From Streptomyces bauhiniae (lineage in GTDB: Bacteria > Actinomycetota > Actinomycetes > Streptomycetales > Streptomycetaceae), in NCBI RefSeq assembly GCF_004784475.1, contig NZ_SRRT01000002.1:930001-994000 (forward strand): DNA of 64,000 bases, given 5' to 3'. The notes beneath the pieces are model-generated. The model was not told the origin of the DNA, did no database searches, and saw nothing but the letters and a program-made list of their open reading frames with translations. The stretch's first letter is position 1, and every line of letters begins with the position of its first letter. Both the position numbers and the translations under genes were made by a program. This document shows, in pieces, positions 16,500-24,456 of this stretch.

Positions 16500-17450
16500 T
16501 CAGTCGCGGGGGAAGAGGTGGTGCAGCGGCTCCCCGGCGGCGAACCTCCGTACCTGCTCGACGATCAGGCGTTCCGCGCGCGGCCGGAACGCGGCCGAGC
16601 CGCCCGCGACATGCGGGGTGAGGAGCACGCCGGGGGCGTGCCGCAGGGGGTGGCCGGCGGGCAGCGGCTCGGGATCGGTGACGTCCAGGGCCGCCCGCAG
16701 CCTGCCCGCGCGGGTCTCGGCGAGCAGCGCGCCGGTGTCCAGCGTGCGGCCGCGCCCGACGTTGACGACCAGCGCGCCGTCGGGCAGCGCGGCCAGCTCC
16801 TCGGCGCCGAACATGCCGACGGTGTGCGGGTTCTCGGGCAGGACGAGCACCACGATGTCCGTCTCCGGCAGCAGGGCGGGCAGGTCGGCCACCGCGTGGA
16901 CGCCCTCCTCGGGCCGGGCGCGCCGCGCCACCCGGACCACGTCCGCCTCGCAGGCGAGCAGCCGCCGCTCCAGCGCCGCGCCGATGGAGCCGTAGCCGAC
17001 GATGGTGACGCGGGCGTCGGCGAGGGAGCGGGTGAAGTGCGGCTCCCAGCGCCCCGCGCCCTGGTCGGCCACCCACTGCGCAAGGTCCCGCTGGGCGGCG
17101 AGGATCAGCCCGAGGGCGTGCTCGGCGGTGGAGGCGTCGTGCAGACCGCGCCCGTTGTGCAGGGTGACCCCGGCGGGGATGAGCGGGGCGAGCTTCTCGA
17201 CCCCGGCGCTGAGTGACTGCACCGCGCGCAGGTTCGGCAGCTTCGGCAGCAGGTTGACGGCGTCCGGCACGGCGTAGGGCATCACCCACAGGCCGACGCG
17301 GGCGAGCGCGTCGTCGGTGGGTTCGGTGCCGGGGGTGGTGCCGTCCCACATGTGGACATCCACACCTTCGGGCCAAGGGCCATGGTGGCGGTCCAGATCG
17401 GGCCAGGGCAGCAGGACGCCGGTGGCGGTGTGGTGCAGATCTCTGGTCAT
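16500..17450 (-). CDS. D-2-hydroxyacid dehydrogenase
   Basis: A 316-residue NAD(P)-dependent dehydrogenase. The Rossmann motif is TIVGYGSIGAALERRL. Catalytic residues of the family are visible: Arg in NVGRGRTLD, Glu in DVTDPEPLP and His in LLTPHVAGGSAAF. It would interconvert a 2-oxoacid and a D-2-hydroxyacid such as glyoxylate/glycolate or hydroxypyruvate/glycerate; the substrate is not fixed by sequence. GGAGGG lies before the ATG at 17450. It is divergent from an MFS permease gene 74 bp away, and an IclR regulator follows the permease, so the three probably form one carboxylate-use unit. Confidence 0.9.
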   Translation of the reverse strand: MTRDLHHTATGVLLPWPDLDRHHGPWPEGVDVHMWDGTTPGTEPTDDALARVGLWVMPYAVPDAVNLLPKLPNLRAVQSLSAGVEKLAPLIPAGVTLHNGRGLHDASTAEHALGLILAAQRDLAQWVADQGAGRWEPHFTRSLADARVTIVGYGSIGAALERRLLACEADVVRVARRARPEEGVHAVADLPALLPETDIVVLVLPENPHTVGMFGAEELAALPDGALVVNVGRGRTLDTGALLAETRAGRLRAALDVTDPEPLPAGHPLRHAPGVLLTPHVAGGSAAFRPRAERLIVEQVRRFAAGEPLHHLFPRD

Positions 17451-17493
17451 CGGACCCTCCGTCTCGTACCGTGCTTTCCGTCCAGTGAAACAC

Positions 17494-17510
17494 TTTCCAT
17501 CACACGGAAA
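17494..17510. promoter_or_regulatory. Inverted repeat, candidate IclR operator
   Basis: TTTCC-ATCACAC-GGAAA forms an inverted repeat in the 74-bp divergent gap between the hydroxyacid dehydrogenase and the permease. A second, shorter one (TTTC-N8-GAAA) lies just upstream at about 17475-17490. The nearby IclR-family protein is the obvious candidate ligand. Confidence 0.4.
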
Positions 17511-17524
17511 ACAGGGGGTCTGGG

Positions 17525-18853
17525 ATGACAGCGACGTCACCCGCCACCGACACCGCAGCGGCGGCACCCATGCGGACAGGCTTCTGGCGGTCCTCCCGCG
17601 CCCGGTATCTGATGCCGGTCGCGTTCGTCACGTACTCGCTCGCCTATCTCGACAAGTCCAACTACGCGATCGCCTCCGCCGGCGGCATGGCCGAGGACCT
17701 GAAGCTCTCGGCGGGGGCGGACTCCCTGATCGCCGCCTCCTTCTTCCTCGGCTACTTCTTCTTCCAGATCCCCGGCACGATCTACGCCGAACAGCGCAGC
17801 GCCCGCCGCCTGGTGGCCTGGTCGACGGTGGCCTGGGGGCTGCTCGCCGTGCTCCAGGGCATGCTGAGCAGCCCGGCCCAGCTCATCGCGGTGCGGTTCG
17901 CGCTCGGTGTGGTCGAGGGCGCGGTGCTGCCGTCGATGGTGATGCTGCTCGGCCGCTGGTTCACACGCGGTGAGCGCGGGCGGGCCAACACCTTCCTCAT
18001 CCTGGGCAACCCGGTCACGGTGATGTGGCTGTCGGCGGTCTCCGGCTGGCTGGTGTCGGTCTCCGACTGGCGGGTGATGTTCGTCGCCGAGGGCGTGCCG
18101 TCGGTGCTGTGGGGCGTGTGCTGCCTCTGGCTCATCAAGGACCGCCCGGAGCAGGCCCGTAACCTCCCCGAGCCCGAACTCGCGCTGCTGCGGGCGGACT
18201 TGGCGGCGGAGAAGGCGGCCGCACCGCCGGTGACCGGCACCCTGCGCGAGCGGTACGGCCGGGTGCTGCGCTCCCCCGCCGTGCTCACCATGGCCGCGCA
18301 GTATTTCTTCTGGTCCTTCGGCATGTACGGCTTCGTCTTCTGGCTCCCGGCCATCATCAAGAAGGGCTCCGGCGAGGGCATCGGCGCGACCGGCCTGCTC
18401 ACCGCGATCCCGTACGCCTGCGCAGCCGTGGCCATGCTGGTCAACTCCCGCCTCTCCGACCGCAGCGGGCGCCGCCGGGTGGCCGTCTGGCCGTGGCTGG
18501 CCTGCGGCGGTCTCGCCCTGCTCGGCTCGTACGCGGCCGGCGACGACTTCCCGCTCGCCCTCACCCTGCTGGTGGTGGCCGGCGTCTGCCTGTACGCCCC
18601 ATACGGCCCGTACTTCGCGCTCGTCACCACCCTCGCCCCGCCGGGGATCGCGGGCGCGGCCGTCGCGCTGGTCAACTCCTTCGGCGCGCTGGGCTCGTTC
18701 GCCGGGACGTACCTGGTCGGCTGGGTGCGGGGCACCGAGCTGGGCGACGCGGGCGCCTTCGGCCTGATGGCGGTGTGCACCCTGGTCGCCGCCGCGCTGA
18801 CCCTCGCGGCACCCGAGCCCGCGAGGAGTGCCGGCCCGGTCCCGGTACGGTGA
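17525..18853 (+). CDS. MFS permease, anion:cation symporter type
   Basis: A 442-residue major facilitator with 12 predicted membrane helices. The loop 2-3 region and the VRFALGVVEGAVLPSMVMLLGRWF segment resemble the ACS family (tartrate, glucarate, phthalate and hexuronate permeases); YLDKSNYAIAS in helix 1 is also ACS-like. It would import a carboxylate by proton symport. It is divergent from a 2-hydroxyacid dehydrogenase and followed 57 nt later by an IclR regulator, a layout seen in sugar-acid or hydroxyacid utilisation loci. The substrate itself is inferred only by class. Confidence 0.9.
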   Translation: MTATSPATDTAAAAPMRTGFWRSSRARYLMPVAFVTYSLAYLDKSNYAIASAGGMAEDLKLSAGADSLIAASFFLGYFFFQIPGTIYAEQRSARRLVAWSTVAWGLLAVLQGMLSSPAQLIAVRFALGVVEGAVLPSMVMLLGRWFTRGERGRANTFLILGNPVTVMWLSAVSGWLVSVSDWRVMFVAEGVPSVLWGVCCLWLIKDRPEQARNLPEPELALLRADLAAEKAAAPPVTGTLRERYGRVLRSPAVLTMAAQYFFWSFGMYGFVFWLPAIIKKGSGEGIGATGLLTAIPYACAAVAMLVNSRLSDRSGRRRVAVWPWLACGGLALLGSYAAGDDFPLALTLLVVAGVCLYAPYGPYFALVTTLAPPGIAGAAVALVNSFGALGSFAGTYLVGWVRGTELGDAGAFGLMAVCTLVAAALTLAAPEPARSAGPVPVR

Positions 18854-18910
18854 CCGTCGAAGCGGCGGCCGCCCCACGACAGCGGCAGTGAACGACGAAA
18901 GGCGCGCACG

Positions 18911-19672
18911 GTGACCACACCATCCGGCGACGACATGCTGGGCCGGGGGCTGCGGCTGCTCACCGTGCTGGCCGAGCACCCCGCCGGCCTCGGCGTCAGC
19001 GCCGCCGCCCGCGCCGCGAAACTGCCCGTCAGCAGCGCCCACCGCATCCTCGGCCGCCTGGTCGAGGAACGGTTCGCCACCTACGACGAGGAGGCCCGGC
19101 GGTACGCGCTGGGCTCCCGCGTACTGGAGCTGTCCCGCGGCTTCCAGCGGTCGCCTGCGGGCTACTCGGCGGCGGCCGCGCCGATGCGCAGACTCGGCGC
19201 GCGCACCGGACTGCCGGTCATCGCGGGCATCCTGAACGACAGCGAGGTACTGCTCGTCCTCTCCGTGCAGGGCACCCAGCACCTCCAGTTGCGCAACGCC
19301 GAGGGCACCCGCAACCCCTGGCACGCCACCTCACTCGGCAAGGCACTGGCCGCCTGGCTCCCGGAGGCGGACCGCGAGCAACTGCTCGCCGGCCCGCTCC
19401 CGGCGGTGACCCCCCGCACGATCACCGATCCCGCCCTGCTGCGCGCGGAGTTGGCGCTCGTACGGGAGCGGGGCTGGGCGGAGGTCGACGAGGAGAACGA
19501 GATCGGCGTCCGCTCGATCGCGGTGGCACTGCCCGACACCCCGGAGGGCACCCCGCCGCTGGCGCTGTCCCTGGCGGCGACGGTCATCCTGACGGACGCG
19601 GACCAACTCCGCGCACACGCGCCCGCGTTGCGGGAGTGCGCGGAGGAGGTCGCGGCGCGGATGTCACCCTGA
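18911..19672 (+). CDS. IclR-family transcriptional regulator
   Basis: A 253-residue regulator with an N-terminal winged helix-turn-helix (GLRLLTVLAEHPAGLGVSAA, then LPVSSAHRILGRLVEE) and the C-terminal IclR effector domain (NPWHATSLGKALAAWL, and GWAEVDEENEIGVRSIAVAL). It starts at GTG 18911, preceded by AAAGG. It likely controls the adjacent permease and dehydrogenase in response to a carboxylate or aromatic acid. An inverted repeat at 17494-17510 is a possible target. It converges with the small secreted protein gene. Confidence 0.92.
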   Translation: MTTPSGDDMLGRGLRLLTVLAEHPAGLGVSAAARAAKLPVSSAHRILGRLVEERFATYDEEARRYALGSRVLELSRGFQRSPAGYSAAAAPMRRLGARTGLPVIAGILNDSEVLLVLSVQGTQHLQLRNAEGTRNPWHATSLGKALAAWLPEADREQLLAGPLPAVTPRTITDPALLRAELALVRERGWAEVDEENEIGVRSIAVALPDTPEGTPPLALSLAATVILTDADQLRAHAPALRECAEEVAARMSP

Positions 19673-19697
19673 GCGCGGGGCTACGGGTGCGTGGGCG

Positions 19698-19985
19698 CTA
19701 GCAGAACCAGCCGTCCTGGACCCAGCCCCGGCGGTTGATGTTGCCGTAGGCGAAGCCGTACGCCCAGCCGGACTGCTTGCTCTCCACCAGGAACGTCTGC
19801 CCCTTGCTGAGCGTGCCCATCCAGGCGCCCACCGGCTCGGTGCGCACGAAGAGGTCCTGCGCGCAGACGGTCTCGCGGGTGCCGACGGTGCCGTTGGCGG
19901 CCTGCGCGGGGGCGGAGCCCAGCAGCAGGACGGCGCCGACGGCGGCCGCGAGCGCCGCGAAACGGACGGTACGGGGTGCGGTCAT
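19698..19985 (-). CDS. Small secreted SH3-like protein
   Basis: A 95-residue precursor. The N-terminal 29-30 residues form a Sec signal peptide (basic MTAPRTVRF, a hydrophobic core, and SAPAQAA as the cleavage region). The mature part resembles a bacterial SH3 domain: LFVRTEPVGAWMGTLSKGQTF, then WVQDGWFC. Two cysteines could form a disulfide. SH3b-like proteins often bind cell wall. It lies 23 nt downstream of a similar gene in the same direction, so the two may be co-expressed. No function is established. Confidence 0.75.
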   Translation of the reverse strand: MTAPRTVRFAALAAAVGAVLLLGSAPAQAANGTVGTRETVCAQDLFVRTEPVGAWMGTLSKGQTFLVESKQSGWAYGFAYGNINRRGWVQDGWFC

Positions 19986-20008
19986 GCCCTTGCCTCCCTG
20001 GTCCCGGC

Positions 20009-20329
20009 TCACCATGAACCGTAGCCGCCGATGCATTCGTTGCGCACATAGCCCCAGTCGTTGGGGCCGAAGTCGAAGGTGGCGGCCCAGCCGTTGTAGA
20101 CGGGGTGCGCGCCTCGGGTGTGGCCGACCTTGTCGCCGTAGTACAGCGTCCGGACCAGGCCGGTGGGGCCGGAGGAACTGTCGTAGTTGGCGTAGAAGCT
20201 GGCGCTCTGGCAGGTGATGATCGCGTGGTCCGGGACGACGGCCGCCTGGGCCGGGGCCGGGATCTGGAGCAGCGCGGCGGTGGCCAGCGCGGGGGCGGCG
20301 AGAGCGAGGGCTCGTCCGATCAGGGGCAC
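20009..20329 (-). CDS. Small secreted SH3-like protein
   Basis: A 106-residue precursor with a signal peptide (MPLIGRALALAAPALATAAL, cleavage after PAPAQA) and a mature domain with two cysteines. The mature part resembles a bacterial SH3 fold (ASFYANYDSSSGPTGLVRTL, GDKVGHTRG, GYVRNECIGG). The start is GTG at 20329; a GAGGAG lies about 13 nt upstream, and the ATG at 20336 is out of frame. It precedes the related gene at 19698-19985. A promoter-like pair sits about 50 nt upstream. Confidence 0.7.
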   Translation of the reverse strand: MPLIGRALALAAPALATAALLQIPAPAQAAVVPDHAIITCQSASFYANYDSSSGPTGLVRTLYYGDKVGHTRGAHPVYNGWAATFDFGPNDWGYVRNECIGGYGSW

Positions 20330-20374
20330 GGCGCATCGACTCCTCGTGGGGGAGGTGTGGGTTGACGCGGGTAG

Positions 20375-20402
20375 ACCGTAGCGCGGATTGACATGCTCGC
20401 AA
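20375..20402 (-). promoter_or_regulatory. Sigma-70-like promoter for the SH3 gene pair
   Basis: On the minus strand TTGCGA (20402-20397) and TACGGT (20380-20375) are separated by 16 nt, a fair match to vegetative-type Streptomyces promoters. They lie 46-73 nt upstream of the GTG at 20329. Confidence 0.4.
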
Positions 20403-20416
20403 CAGGGTGCGCGGTG

Positions 20417-20433
20417 GATAGGTCACGCCTATG
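20417..20433. promoter_or_regulatory. LysR-like inverted repeat
   Basis: GATAGGTCACGCCTATG contains the perfect repeat ATAGG-TCACG-CCTAT (20418-20432). It sits upstream of the SH3 gene promoter. It matches 13 of 17 positions of the element at 21840-21856 upstream of formate dehydrogenase, so the two may bind the same regulator. Confidence 0.4.
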
Positions 20434-20482
20434 ACGGCGCCTGGGGGCCCTCTTGAAGGCGTCAATGCGAAGACATGAAAGA

Positions 20483-20554
20483 GCGGCCGTTTTATCCGGT
20501 GTTGCATTCCATGCTGGAACACCGGATAAAACGGCCGCCGAACCTGTTGTTCGG
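20483..20554 (-). terminator. Strong terminator after formate dehydrogenase
   Basis: Two perfect 21-nt arms (20483-20503 and 20518-20538, beginning GCGGCCGTTTTATCC) surround a 14-nt loop. A short second hairpin, CCGAAC-CTGTT-GTTCGG at 20538-20554, lies between it and the fdh stop (20556-20558). On the minus strand the large stem is followed by TCTTTC. The length and perfection are exceptional for this genome. Confidence 0.85.
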
Positions 20555-20555
20555 T

Positions 20556-21725
20556 TCAGTTCTTCTTGTCGCCCGCGGTGTAGGAGGCGGCGCCGGTGCC
20601 GGCGAGCTTGCCGCCGTCGACGATGAGGTATTCGTCGCGGATGGGCTTGTCGTCGAGGAAGTCCTCGAGGATTTCGCGGGTGCCGGCGGCGTAGCGGGCC
20701 TGGGCGGTCAGGGAGGTGCCGGAGATGTGAGGGGTCATGCCGTTGAAGGGCATGGTCCGCCAGGGGTGGTCGGCCGGGGCGGGCTGGGGGTACCAGACGT
20801 CACCGGCGTAGCCGCCGAGCTGGCCGCTTTCGAGGGCGCGGACGATGGCGTCGCGGTCGACGATCTGGGCGCGGGCGGTGTTCACGATGTAGGAGCCCTT
20901 GCGCATGCTGTTCAGGAGCTTCTCGTCGAACAGGTTCAGCGTCTCGGGGTGCAGGGGTGCGTGGATGGAGACCACGTCGACGTTCTTGGCGAGGTCCTGC
21001 GCGGTGGCGTGGAAGGTCAGGTTCAGCTCTTCCTCGACCTCCTTGGGCAGACGGCGCTTGTCGGTGTAGTGGAGCTTGACGTCGAAGGGCTTGAGGCGGC
21101 GCAGCACGGCCACACCGATGCGGCCGGCGGCGATGACACCGACGTCCATGCCTTCGAGGTCGTAGGAGTGCGAGACACAGTCGGCGATGTTCCAGCCGCC
21201 CTCGGCGGCGATCTTGTGCGAGGGCAGGTAGTTCCGCACCAGCGAGAGCACCATCATCACGGCGTGCTCGGCGACGCTGATGGAGTTGGAGTAGGTGACC
21301 TCCGCGACGGTGATGCCGCGGGCGATCGCGGCGTCCAGGTCGACGTGGTCGGAGCCGATACCGGCGGTCAGCGCCAGCTTCAGCTTCGGCGCCTTCGCGA
21401 TGCGCTCGGGGGTGAGGTAGGCGGGCCAGAACGGCTGGGAGATCACCACATCGGCGTCCGGCAGCTCACGGTCCAGGACCGAGTCGGGGCCCTCCTTGTC
21501 GGAGGTGACGACCAGGGTGTGCCCGCGGGACTCCAGGAACTCCCGCAGCCCCAGCTCACCGGAGACGCTGCCCAGCAGCTCGCCGGGGGTGAAGTCGATG
21601 CCCTTCGGGCTGGGCAGGGTCTGCCCGCCCGGATATCCCTCGATCTTCGGCAGACTCGTCCGGGCGTACCGGGGCGGGAATCCGTCGACCGGGTCCGGGT
21701 AAAGGACGCAGACAATCTTAGCCAC
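20556..21725 (-). CDS. fdh: NAD-dependent formate dehydrogenase
   Basis: A 389-residue cofactor-free formate dehydrogenase (formate + NAD+ to CO2 + NADH) of the D-2-hydroxyacid dehydrogenase superfamily. Residues line up with Pseudomonas sp. 101 FDH with an offset of one: Arg285, Gln314 and His333 at the active site, AAGRIG at 199-204 for NAD binding and Asp222, which selects NAD over NADP. The start is GTG 21725 with GAGGAGGA four nt upstream; a longer frame to 21791 lacks support. It stands alone, with a strong terminator downstream and two inverted repeats upstream. It likely detoxifies formate or supplies NADH during growth on one-carbon compounds. Confidence 0.96.
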   Translation of the reverse strand: MAKIVCVLYPDPVDGFPPRYARTSLPKIEGYPGGQTLPSPKGIDFTPGELLGSVSGELGLREFLESRGHTLVVTSDKEGPDSVLDRELPDADVVISQPFWPAYLTPERIAKAPKLKLALTAGIGSDHVDLDAAIARGITVAEVTYSNSISVAEHAVMMVLSLVRNYLPSHKIAAEGGWNIADCVSHSYDLEGMDVGVIAAGRIGVAVLRRLKPFDVKLHYTDKRRLPKEVEEELNLTFHATAQDLAKNVDVVSIHAPLHPETLNLFDEKLLNSMRKGSYIVNTARAQIVDRDAIVRALESGQLGGYAGDVWYPQPAPADHPWRTMPFNGMTPHISGTSLTAQARYAAGTREILEDFLDDKPIRDEYLIVDGGKLAGTGAASYTAGDKKN

Positions 21726-21839
21726 GATTTCCTCCTCTGGAATGACGGAATAACCCCGGAATTCCTCACCGGTTTCCGTTCCGAAAACCACACTCCACCC
21801 GTGCGGGCAGCGGGGTCAAAGAGGGGGATTCGACTGCTT

Positions 21840-21856
21840 GATAGGTGATGCTTATC
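21840..21856. promoter_or_regulatory. LysR-like inverted repeat upstream of fdh
   Basis: GATAGGTGATGCTTATC is a 17-bp near-palindrome (one mismatch in GATAGG/CTTATC) located 115 nt upstream of the fdh start. The layout, ATA near both ends around an interrupted centre, is that of LysR-type sites. A related copy lies on the other side of fdh at 20417-20433. Confidence 0.4.
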
Positions 21857-21930
21857 GCTTGACGCGTTCAACCTCTTCAGGGTGGGGGCATGGGGGTCTG
21901 TTAGGGCACTGGGAAAGACCGAACTACGTT

Positions 21931-21950
21931 GCCTAAGCTGGGAGTTAGGC
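21931..21950. promoter_or_regulatory. Inverted repeat GCCTAA-N8-TTAGGC
   Basis: Perfect 6-bp arms with an 8-nt spacer, about 205 nt upstream of fdh. The 390-bp stretch 21726-22114 has no convincing gene; it holds this element, the LysR-like repeat at 21840 and the hairpin at 22083. It may be an operator or part of the fdh leader; nothing in the sequence decides. Confidence 0.35.
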
Positions 21951-22082
21951 GCTGCACCACGACCCCTGCCCAGAACGAGCGATGCGCGCGGCGCCGCTTT
22001 CAATCGACACCGCACCCACCTCTGAACAGCTCACCTTGTGACCGACGCCACACCTTTTAGGGCCGCATATGCGAGCCAGAGC

Positions 22083-22106
22083 GCGCATCTTGCGCCGCAG
22101 ATGCGC
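22083..22106 (-). terminator. Hairpin after the cupin gene
   Basis: GCGCATCT-TGCGCCGC-AGATGCGC has perfect 8-bp arms and lies 8 nt beyond the cupin stop codon (22115-22117). There is no U-tract, which is common for Streptomyces terminators. It would end the ADH-SDR-cupin operon. Confidence 0.55.
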
Positions 22107-22114
22107 ACACCCCG

Positions 22115-22528
22115 CTACCGGCTGCGCGTACGCGCCCCGCTGTACTGCTCCTCCCCCACCGCCTCCCCCCAGGTGGTCTCCGCCCCACCCCCACCGGTCC
22201 CCTCCCACATCGCGATGTGCTCCATGAACCGCTCAGGCCCCGCCCCATGCCAGTGCTCCTCCCCCGGCGGGCAAGTGACCGTCTCCCCCGGGTGGGCCTC
22301 CAGGACCGTGCCGTCGCGGGTGCCGATCAGGGCGACGCCCGAGACGACATGGAGGGTCTGCCCCAGGGCGTGGGAGTGCCAGTGGGTGCGGGCGCCCGGG
22401 GCGAAGCGGACCAGGTTGGCGCGGAGGCGGGAGGGTTCCTGGCCGGCGGCGATGACGTCCCACCAGACGTCGCCGGTGAACCACTCGGCCGGGGCCTTGC
22501 TGGTGGGCTGTTGCTGGACGAATTCCAT
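22115..22528 (-). CDS. Cupin-domain protein
   Basis: A 137-residue single cupin. The first cupin motif reads PGARTHWHSHALGQTLHVVSG, with the His-X-His metal pair, and the second is HPGETVTCPPGEEHWHG, with a further His. These residues would bind a divalent metal. The family (YhhW/carboxymuconolactone-linked cupins) includes dioxygenases, isomerases and non-enzymatic ligand binders, so function is open. ATG 22528 follows GAGAG; ATG 22540 is four codons earlier. It lies 33 nt downstream of the SDR gene and forms the third gene of the ADH-SDR-cupin operon. A hairpin follows the stop. Confidence 0.85.
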   Translation of the reverse strand: MEFVQQQPTSKAPAEWFTGDVWWDVIAAGQEPSRLRANLVRFAPGARTHWHSHALGQTLHVVSGVALIGTRDGTVLEAHPGETVTCPPGEEHWHGAGPERFMEHIAMWEGTGGGGAETTWGEAVGEEQYSGARTRSR

Positions 22529-22561
22529 GGTGTCTCTCAACTCTGTTGTACGGGTGGGCAG

Positions 22562-23329
22562 TCAGCGGGCGACGTATCCGCCGTCGACGGGCAGGGCGAC
22601 GCCGATGACGAAGGCGGCGCCCGGGCTGCACAGCCACAGCACGGCCTGGGCGATCTCGTCGGCGGTGCCGAGCCGGTTGATGGGCTGGCCCGCCTCCGCC
22701 TCGGCGCGGTCCAGCTCCCCCTTGGCGATCATGTCGCTGACCATCGGGGTGTCGATGGTGCCGGGGCAGACGGCGTTGATACGGATGCCCCGAGGGGCGT
22801 ACTCGAGGGCGGCGCTGCCGGTCAGGCCGATCACGCCGTGCTTGGAGGCGTGGTAGGAGGCGCGGCCGGGGATGCCGACGAGGCCGCCGAGGGACGAGCA
22901 GTTGACGATCGCCCCGCTGCCCCGGGCGCGCATGTGGCGCAGCTCGTGTTTCATGCAGGCCCAGATCCCGCGCAGGTTGATGGCCTGGACCCGGTCGAAC
23001 TGGTCCGCCCCCTCCTCCGCCGCGTCGGTGGGCGGCACCTGGATGCCCGCGTTGTTGTACGCCATGTCCAGCCGCCCGAAGGTCGCGACGGTACGGTCGA
23101 CCGCTGCGGCGACCTGCTCCTCGTCGGTGACATCGCAGGTGAGGGTGAGGAACTGGCGGCCCTCGCCCGTGAGTTCCCCGGCGGCCTGGGCGAGGGCGGC
23201 CTCGTCCACGTCGGCGAGGGCGACGGCCGCGCCGGAGGCGGCGAAGGCACGGGCTGTGGCCAGACCCATCCCGGAACCGGCGCCGGTCACGAAGGCGACC
23301 TGGCCGCTGAAGTCATAGGTGGGGTTCAT
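22562..23329 (-). CDS. Short-chain dehydrogenase/reductase
   Basis: A 255-residue classical SDR. The cofactor motif is TGAGSGMGLA (about 15-24), NNAG follows at about 93, and the catalytic Ser-Tyr-Lys are in VNCSSLGGL and YHASK. An aspartate after the second strand (LADVDEAAL) points to NAD(H). The substrate, an alcohol or ketone, is unknown. It is the middle gene of a minus-strand operon with the zinc dehydrogenase upstream (36 nt) and a cupin downstream. The operon's probable regulator, divergently transcribed, is a pseudogene here. Confidence 0.92.
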   Translation of the reverse strand: MNPTYDFSGQVAFVTGAGSGMGLATARAFAASGAAVALADVDEAALAQAAGELTGEGRQFLTLTCDVTDEEQVAAAVDRTVATFGRLDMAYNNAGIQVPPTDAAEEGADQFDRVQAINLRGIWACMKHELRHMRARGSGAIVNCSSLGGLVGIPGRASYHASKHGVIGLTGSAALEYAPRGIRINAVCPGTIDTPMVSDMIAKGELDRAEAEAGQPINRLGTADEIAQAVLWLCSPGAAFVIGVALPVDGGYVAR

Positions 23330-23365
23330 ACGGTCCTCTCCAGTGGACGGGGGTCCTCCGTCCGG

Positions 23366-24382
23366 TCAGGGCTTCAGCAGCGTCTTGATCGCGCGGCGCT
23401 CGTCCATCGCCTGGTAGCCCTCGGCGACCTGGTCCAGCGGGAGTGTCAGGTCGAAGACCTTGCCGGGGTCGATGCGGCCGGTAAGGACGAGGTCGATCAG
23501 TTCGGGGAGGTAGCGGCGGACGGGGGCGGGGCCGCCGCGCAGGCCGACGTGGGAGAAGAAGAGTTCCTGGGCGTCGATCGTGACGTCGTGCGGGACGCCG
23601 ACGAAGCCGACGTTGCCGCCGGGCCGGGCGGAGTGGAGCGCCTGCCGCATGGACTCGGCCGTACCGACGCACTCCAGCACCGAGTCGGCGCCGATCCCCT
23701 CGGTGAGGTCCTTGATCCGGGCGACGCCCTCCTCCCCGCGCTCGGTGACGATGTCCGTCGCGCCGAACTCCAGGGCGAGCTTCTGCCGGGGCTCGTGGCG
23801 GCTCATGGCGATGATCCGCTCCGCGCCCTGCTCCTTCGCGGCGATCACCCCGCACAGGCCGACCGCGCCGTCCCCGACGACGACCGCCGTGGAGCCGGGC
23901 CGGACCTCCGCCGCGAGCGCCGCGTACCAGCCGGTGCCCATCACGTCGGAGACGGCGAGCAGGCCGGGCAGGAACTCGTCGCCGGGCGTCTCCTCGGTGG
24001 CGACGAGGGTGCCCTCGGCGTTGGGGATGCGGACCAGATCGGCCTGGCAGGTGCTCATGAACTCGCGGTGCAGACAGTTGGACTGCCAGCCGTTGCGGCA
24101 GTTGGCGCAGGTGTTGTCCGAGGTGGCGAAGGACCCCACGACGAGCTGGCCCGGCCGTACGGACGTGACCTCGTCGCCGGCCTCCTCCACCACGCCGACG
24201 TACTCGTGGCCCATGGGGTGCGGGTCCCCGATCGGCTCCAGGCCCCGGTACGGCCAGAGGTCCGAGCCGCAGACGCAGGTCACGACCGTACGGATGATCG
24301 CGTCGGTCGGCTGGAGGATCTTCGGGTCGTCGAGCGTCTCGAAGCGCACATCGCCGGGGGCGTGGATCACTGCTCCGCGCAT
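23366..24382 (-). CDS. Zinc-dependent alcohol dehydrogenase
   Basis: A 338-residue medium-chain dehydrogenase. Catalytic zinc ligands are Cys in VCGSDLWPYRG and the GHE in MGHEYVG; the structural-site region is reduced (NTCANCRNGWQSNC, three to four cysteines). The Rossmann motif is VVVGDGAVGLCGV. It resembles IMP/threonine-type dehydrogenases in actinobacteria that sit beside SDRs and cupins. ATG 24382 is chosen over a far-upstream in-frame start at 24484, which would cover the promoter region. It heads the operon and is divergent from a broken XRE-family regulator; a 15-bp palindrome lies between them. Confidence 0.9.
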   Translation of the reverse strand: MRGAVIHAPGDVRFETLDDPKILQPTDAIIRTVVTCVCGSDLWPYRGLEPIGDPHPMGHEYVGVVEEAGDEVTSVRPGQLVVGSFATSDNTCANCRNGWQSNCLHREFMSTCQADLVRIPNAEGTLVATEETPGDEFLPGLLAVSDVMGTGWYAALAAEVRPGSTAVVVGDGAVGLCGVIAAKEQGAERIIAMSRHEPRQKLALEFGATDIVTERGEEGVARIKDLTEGIGADSVLECVGTAESMRQALHSARPGGNVGFVGVPHDVTIDAQELFFSHVGLRGGPAPVRRYLPELIDLVLTGRIDPGKVFDLTLPLDQVAEGYQAMDERRAIKTLLKP

Positions 24383-24456
24383 GACGGGCTCCTTTGGGGG
24401 TTCGGTGCGGTTGCTTCCGTATCCAGGTAACCGCTGTCGCGCGTGGGCAGCGAGGC

